9,884 nucleotides of DNA from Desulfosporosinus sp. GTDB taxonomy: Bacteria; Bacillota; Desulfitobacteriia; Desulfitobacteriales; Desulfitobacteriaceae. This document shows positions 6,952 to 9,884 of the stretch, one piece after another. The notes under the pieces were generated by a model, which was not told the origin of the DNA, ran no database searches, and saw only the letters and a program-made list of their open reading frames with translations. The translations under genes were made by a program, and so were the position numbers. The stretch is taken from the NCBI GenBank assembly GCA_016278585.1, contig JADQBO010000285.1, positions 1 to 9,884 of the forward strand, in the 5' to 3' direction. Positions within the stretch are counted from its first letter, which is position 1. The number at the start of each line of letters is the position of its first letter.

Positions 6952-7689
6952 ATGTTACAAATTGCAATATGCGATGACAATAACACCGAATTATTATTAA
7001 TAGAACAAATCGTAGAGACGTTTAAGGCTTCTCATATTTCTAAATATAATATTAAATGCGACACCTTTTCAAACGGCTTGGATCTGCTTAAAACAACAGA
7101 AAATGGAATACGCTATGATATTTTAATTTTAGATGTTGTGATGCCTTTGATAACTGGTATTGAAGTTGCAGCAGAGATTAGAAAGAGTAATAACCTTTCT
7201 AAAATAGTTTTTTTAACCTCATCACGCGAGTTTGCCGTGGATTCTTACAAGGTAAATGCTTTTTATTACCTATTAAAGCCAATAAAAAAAGAGGAGCTTA
7301 TCCCCATTTTAGAAATGGCTTGCGCTGATATTGTTGATAAAAGAGAAAAGGGAATCATCATAAAATCTAAAATGTGTTTAACAAAAGTCTTTTATCATAG
7401 GCTCGAATATATCGAGGTTTTAAGGCGCACATTATTCTTCCACTTAACAAACGGTGAGGTTTTGGAAAGCCTTGGTACTATGAGCCAGCTCGAAAACGAC
7501 TTGCTGAGCGATAAGCGGTTTATCAAGCCCCACCGCTCTTACATAGTGAATATGGACTATATTCACCGTTTTACCGATAAAGACATCATCACATTTTCAA
7601 ATAGTCCCGTTCCAATCTCAAGAGAGCTCTATAAGAATATTAAACAGACGTATATTGATTATTCGTTTGATGGATGTAATAACCTATGA
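6952..7689 (+). CDS. AgrA-like response regulator (REC + LytTR DNA-binding domain)
   Basis: A 245-residue two-component regulator. Residues 1-125 are a receiver domain: acidic pair D8/D9 (AICDD), phosphoacceptor D61 (ILDVVMP), T89 (FLTSS) and K109 (LLKPI) are all in place, so it should be phosphorylated normally. Residues about 136-238 are a LytTR domain: YIEVLRRTLFFHLTNGEV, then FIKPHRSYIVNMDYI and ISRELYKNIK. LytTR proteins bind direct repeats about two helical turns apart, matching modules A-C. I chose ATG 6952 because the receiver strand begins at once (MLQIAICDD) and AAAGGA lies 12 nt upstream; the in-frame ATG at 6883 adds 23 residues unlike any receiver. Likely partner: the GHKL kinase at 3021-4292, unusually 2.7 kb away with a divergent peptidase gene between. 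A hairpin at 7815-7860 follows. Confidence 0.93.
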   Translation: MLQIAICDDNNTELLLIEQIVETFKASHISKYNIKCDTFSNGLDLLKTTENGIRYDILILDVVMPLITGIEVAAEIRKSNNLSKIVFLTSSREFAVDSYKVNAFYYLLKPIKKEELIPILEMACADIVDKREKGIIIKSKMCLTKVFYHRLEYIEVLRRTLFFHLTNGEVLESLGTMSQLENDLLSDKRFIKPHRSYIVNMDYIHRFTDKDIITFSNSPVPISRELYKNIKQTYIDYSFDGCNNL

Positions 7690-7814
7690 TGAAATTGAAT
7701 CCGCAAACGTAATGAATGTATCCACATTGGAAGAAATCGACCGACTATGCACGCGATATTAGCCAAGGTTTCGTATGTACGTACTGATTGGAATACAATC
7801 GAATATAAATAATA

Positions 7815-7860
7815 AACGAGCCTCGTGGGATATAATAGTACAAATCCCATAGGGCTCGTT
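7815..7860 (+). terminator. Stem-loop between the response regulator and the YyaL gene
   Basis: AACGAGCC (7815-7822) pairs with GGCTCGTT (7853-7860), and TGGGAT (7826-7831) with ATCCCA (7844-7849). The three positions between give two wobble pairs and one mismatch, so the stem is nearly 17 bp with a 12-nt loop. The following ATTGTTTATAAATTT is T-rich but not a clean tract. It probably ends the regulator transcript and separates it from the YyaL gene. The loop region contains TATAAT (7831-7836) without a -35, a possible YyaL promoter. Confidence 0.6.
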
Positions 7861-7898
7861 ATTGTTTATAAATTTGAAATAGAAAGGTGGTGTTGCCC

Positions 7899-9884
7899 AT
7901 GACTACAAACAACCGAACGCCCAATAGATTAGCTAACGAGAAATCGCCCTACTTGCTCCAACATGCCTATAATCCCGTCAATTGGTATCCTTGGAGCGAA
8001 GAGGCTTTTCAGGTTGCAAAAACAGAGAATAAACCTGTTTTCTTATCTATTGGGTATTCGTAGTTTGGTCTTTTGCCGACATGTCACTGGTGCCATGTCA
8101 TGGAACGGGAATCCTTCGAAGATGATGAAGTTGCAGCCTTACTTAATCGTTACTTTGTTACCATTAAAGTTGACCGAGAAGAACGCCCGGATGTGGACCA
8201 TTTGTACATGGCCTTCTGTCAGGCTCTAACTGGGTCAGGAGGTTGGCCCCTGACTATTATAATGACACCAGAAAAAAAGCCGTTTTTTACAGGAACATAC
8301 TTTCCTAAAACAGAGCACTATGGCCATAAAGGGATCATGGAACTCTTAGAACAAGTCGGGACTCTCTGGGCAACAAATGAAGATAAGTTGCGAGAGTCTG
8401 CTGATGAGATTGTTACTGCCGTCCATTCGGGTATTTCACTACCCAATAAAACCAGTACTCCTATTGCAAGTGACATCAAGGCCGATTCAAAGTCTTTTCA
8501 AGTCTGGGGAACTGAGGTTGTCTCTCAAGCTTACTCAACCTTAGCCCACAGCTTTGACCCACGTTACGGTGGATTTGGCCGTGCACCGAAATTCCCCACA
8601 CCCCATACCTTAACCTTCCTCCTCCGCTATGCAGAGGATCATCCTCAAGAAAAGGCACTAGAAATTGTCCGAAAGACTCTCGATGGAATGGCTTTAGGCG
8701 GAATCTATGATCATGTCGGTTTCGGGTTTGCAAGATATAGTACGGATGAAAAGTGGTTAGTCCCTCACTTCGAGAAAATGCTCTACGATAATGCCTTGCT
8801 CGCTCTAGCCTACTTGGAAAGCTATCAAGTTACCCATAATCCAAAAGATGCTCAGATAGCCCAAGAAATTTTCACTTATGTGCTTCGGGACATGACCTCT
8901 TCAGAGGGAGGCTTTTACTCCGCAGAAGATGCTGATGCGGAAGGTGTAGAAGGAAAATTCCATGTCTGGACTCCCCAAGAGATTGAAACCGTACTAGATA
9001 AAGAAACCGCAGCAAAGTATTGCACTGTTTATGACATTACGCCAAAAGGAAACTTTGAAGGAAAAAATATTCCCAACCTTTTACTAGGAAATATCAAGCA
9101 AGTTGCTCATGAGAATCAACAGTCAGAGGATGAGGTTTTGCACTCCCTAGAAAGTGCACGCCAAACTCTCTTTGCTACCCGCGAAAAACGAATTCCCCCT
9201 CATAAGGACGACAAAATCTTGACCTCCTGGAACGGTTTAATGATTGCAGCCTTAGCAAAAGGGGCCCAAGTCCTCGGAAACAGTACTTATTTGGAAACCG
9301 CAGAAAAAGCCACAAACTTCGTCCTTACCCACCTTCGGCGTAGTGATGGTCGCCTCTTGGCCCGCTATCGTGAAGGGGATGCGGCCTACCTCGGGTACTT
9401 GGATGATTATGCTTTCCTCATTTGGGGGCTCCTAGAGCTTTACTCCGCTGGTGGTAAACCTCAATTCCTTCAAACCATACTCCAACTTCAGGAAGAACAA
9501 GATCGTCTTTTTGGGGATGAAACCGGTGGCGGTTACTATCTTACCGGTTCAGATGCTGAGGAGCTTCTCTTCCGTCCTAAAGAAAGTTATGATGGAGCGC
9601 TTCCTTCTGGCAACTCAATTACAGCCCTCAACCTTCTACGGCTTGGGCGGCTCACAGGTGATGAGCGCTGGGAAAGGAAAGCGGAACAACAGCTTCTCGA
9701 TTTTCGTACGGTTCTTGAAGAACACCCTTCTGGGTATACAGCTTTCCTACAAGCTTTACAGTTTGCCCTTCATCCTACTCAAGAATTAATCCTTGCCGGT
9801 CCACTCAACTCAGTGGAACTCCCCGAAATGCGTGAGCATTTCTTTTCCACATTTCGCCCCTATGCTTCTGTTCTTTACCAAGAA
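7899..9884 (+). pseudogene. yyaL: YyaL-type thioredoxin-domain (DUF255) protein, interrupted by an in-frame TAG; 3' end outside window
   Basis: ATG 7899 follows AAAGGTGG by 8 nt. The product starts like YyaL/DUF255 proteins (RTPNRLANEKSPYLLQHAYN, then PVNWYPW), with a thioredoxin-like N-domain and an (alpha/alpha)6-barrel-like remainder. The family motif SIGYSTCHWCHVM is split: after SIGYS come 18 extra bases (8061-8078, TAG TTT GGT CTT TTG CCG), then TCHWCHVMERESF continues in the same frame. The frame then stays open to the window end (662 codons counting TAG). Conserved blocks are present (VDREERPDVD, GSGGWPL, RYGGFGRAPKFPTPH, GGIYDHVGFGFARYS, PHFEKMLYDNA). Family members are about 670-690 residues, so little is missing at the 3' end. 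With TAG read as stop, only a 54-residue peptide is made. Read-through or reinitiation are alternatives. The biochemical function of the family is not settled. Confidence 0.85.

Noticed and set aside
8061..8063. Firm call of pyrrolysine at the TAG
   Set aside because: No pyl genes are in the window and YyaL is not a known pyrrolysine protein; the codon lies in an inserted segment, so mutation or sequence error is at least as likely.
7963..8733. ORFs in other frames (7963-8229 plus, 8476-8733 minus) within the YyaL region, also 9451-9789
   Set aside because: The YyaL frame with conserved motifs runs through all of them; they show no family features.
1..9884. CRISPR array, tRNA, rRNA or insertion sequence
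   Set aside because: No regularly spaced repeats, cloverleaf sequence, rRNA-like stretch, transposase frame or terminal inverted repeats with target duplications were seen.

Overview
The window looks like an accessory, cell-surface region from a low-to-moderate GC, Gram-positive Clostridia-type bacterium. The evidence is cell wall binding 2 (CWB2) repeats, Gram-positive signal peptides, strong AGGAGG-like ribosome sites, and an AgrC/AgrA-type pair (GHKL kinase plus LytTR regulator). A Desulfosporosinus/Desulfitobacterium-like host is my guess from overall style; no marker in the window proves it.

Layout. (1) 1-2461, minus strand: the N-terminal 820 residues of a large secreted Ig-like surface protein that runs off the left edge. 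(2) 2462-3020: divergent intergenic region with an operator/promoter (module A), a perfect 24-bp inverted repeat and the kinase promoter. (3) 3021-4292, plus: polytopic GHKL sensor kinase. (4) 4282-6240, minus: secreted three-repeat CWB2 protein fused to an M14 zinc carboxypeptidase; its 3' end overlaps that of the kinase by 11 bp. (5) 6241-6951: 711-bp intergenic region with modules B and C, a second hairpin and the regulator promoter. (6) 6952-7689, plus: LytTR response regulator. (7) 7815-7860: terminator-like hairpin. (8) 7899-9884, plus: YyaL-type thioredoxin-domain (DUF255) protein with an 18-bp in-frame insertion that begins with TAG, directly before the CxxC motif; the gene runs off the right edge.

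How it may work together. The kinase and regulator look like cognate partners although a surface-peptidase gene separates them. The same promoter architecture occurs three times: CATGAAA-type direct repeats 21 bp apart, 31-32 bp from a TGCTAnnnT extended -10, with no -35. One copy lies before the surface protein, one before the peptidase, and one (degenerate) before the regulator. This is the geometry expected of LytTR-activated promoters. I infer a self-contained regulon: kinase and regulator sense an unknown signal and switch on an exported surface protein and a wall-associated peptidase, with probable autoregulation. No AgrB/AgrD-like signal gene is visible. The YyaL gene is separated by a terminator-like hairpin and is probably unrelated.
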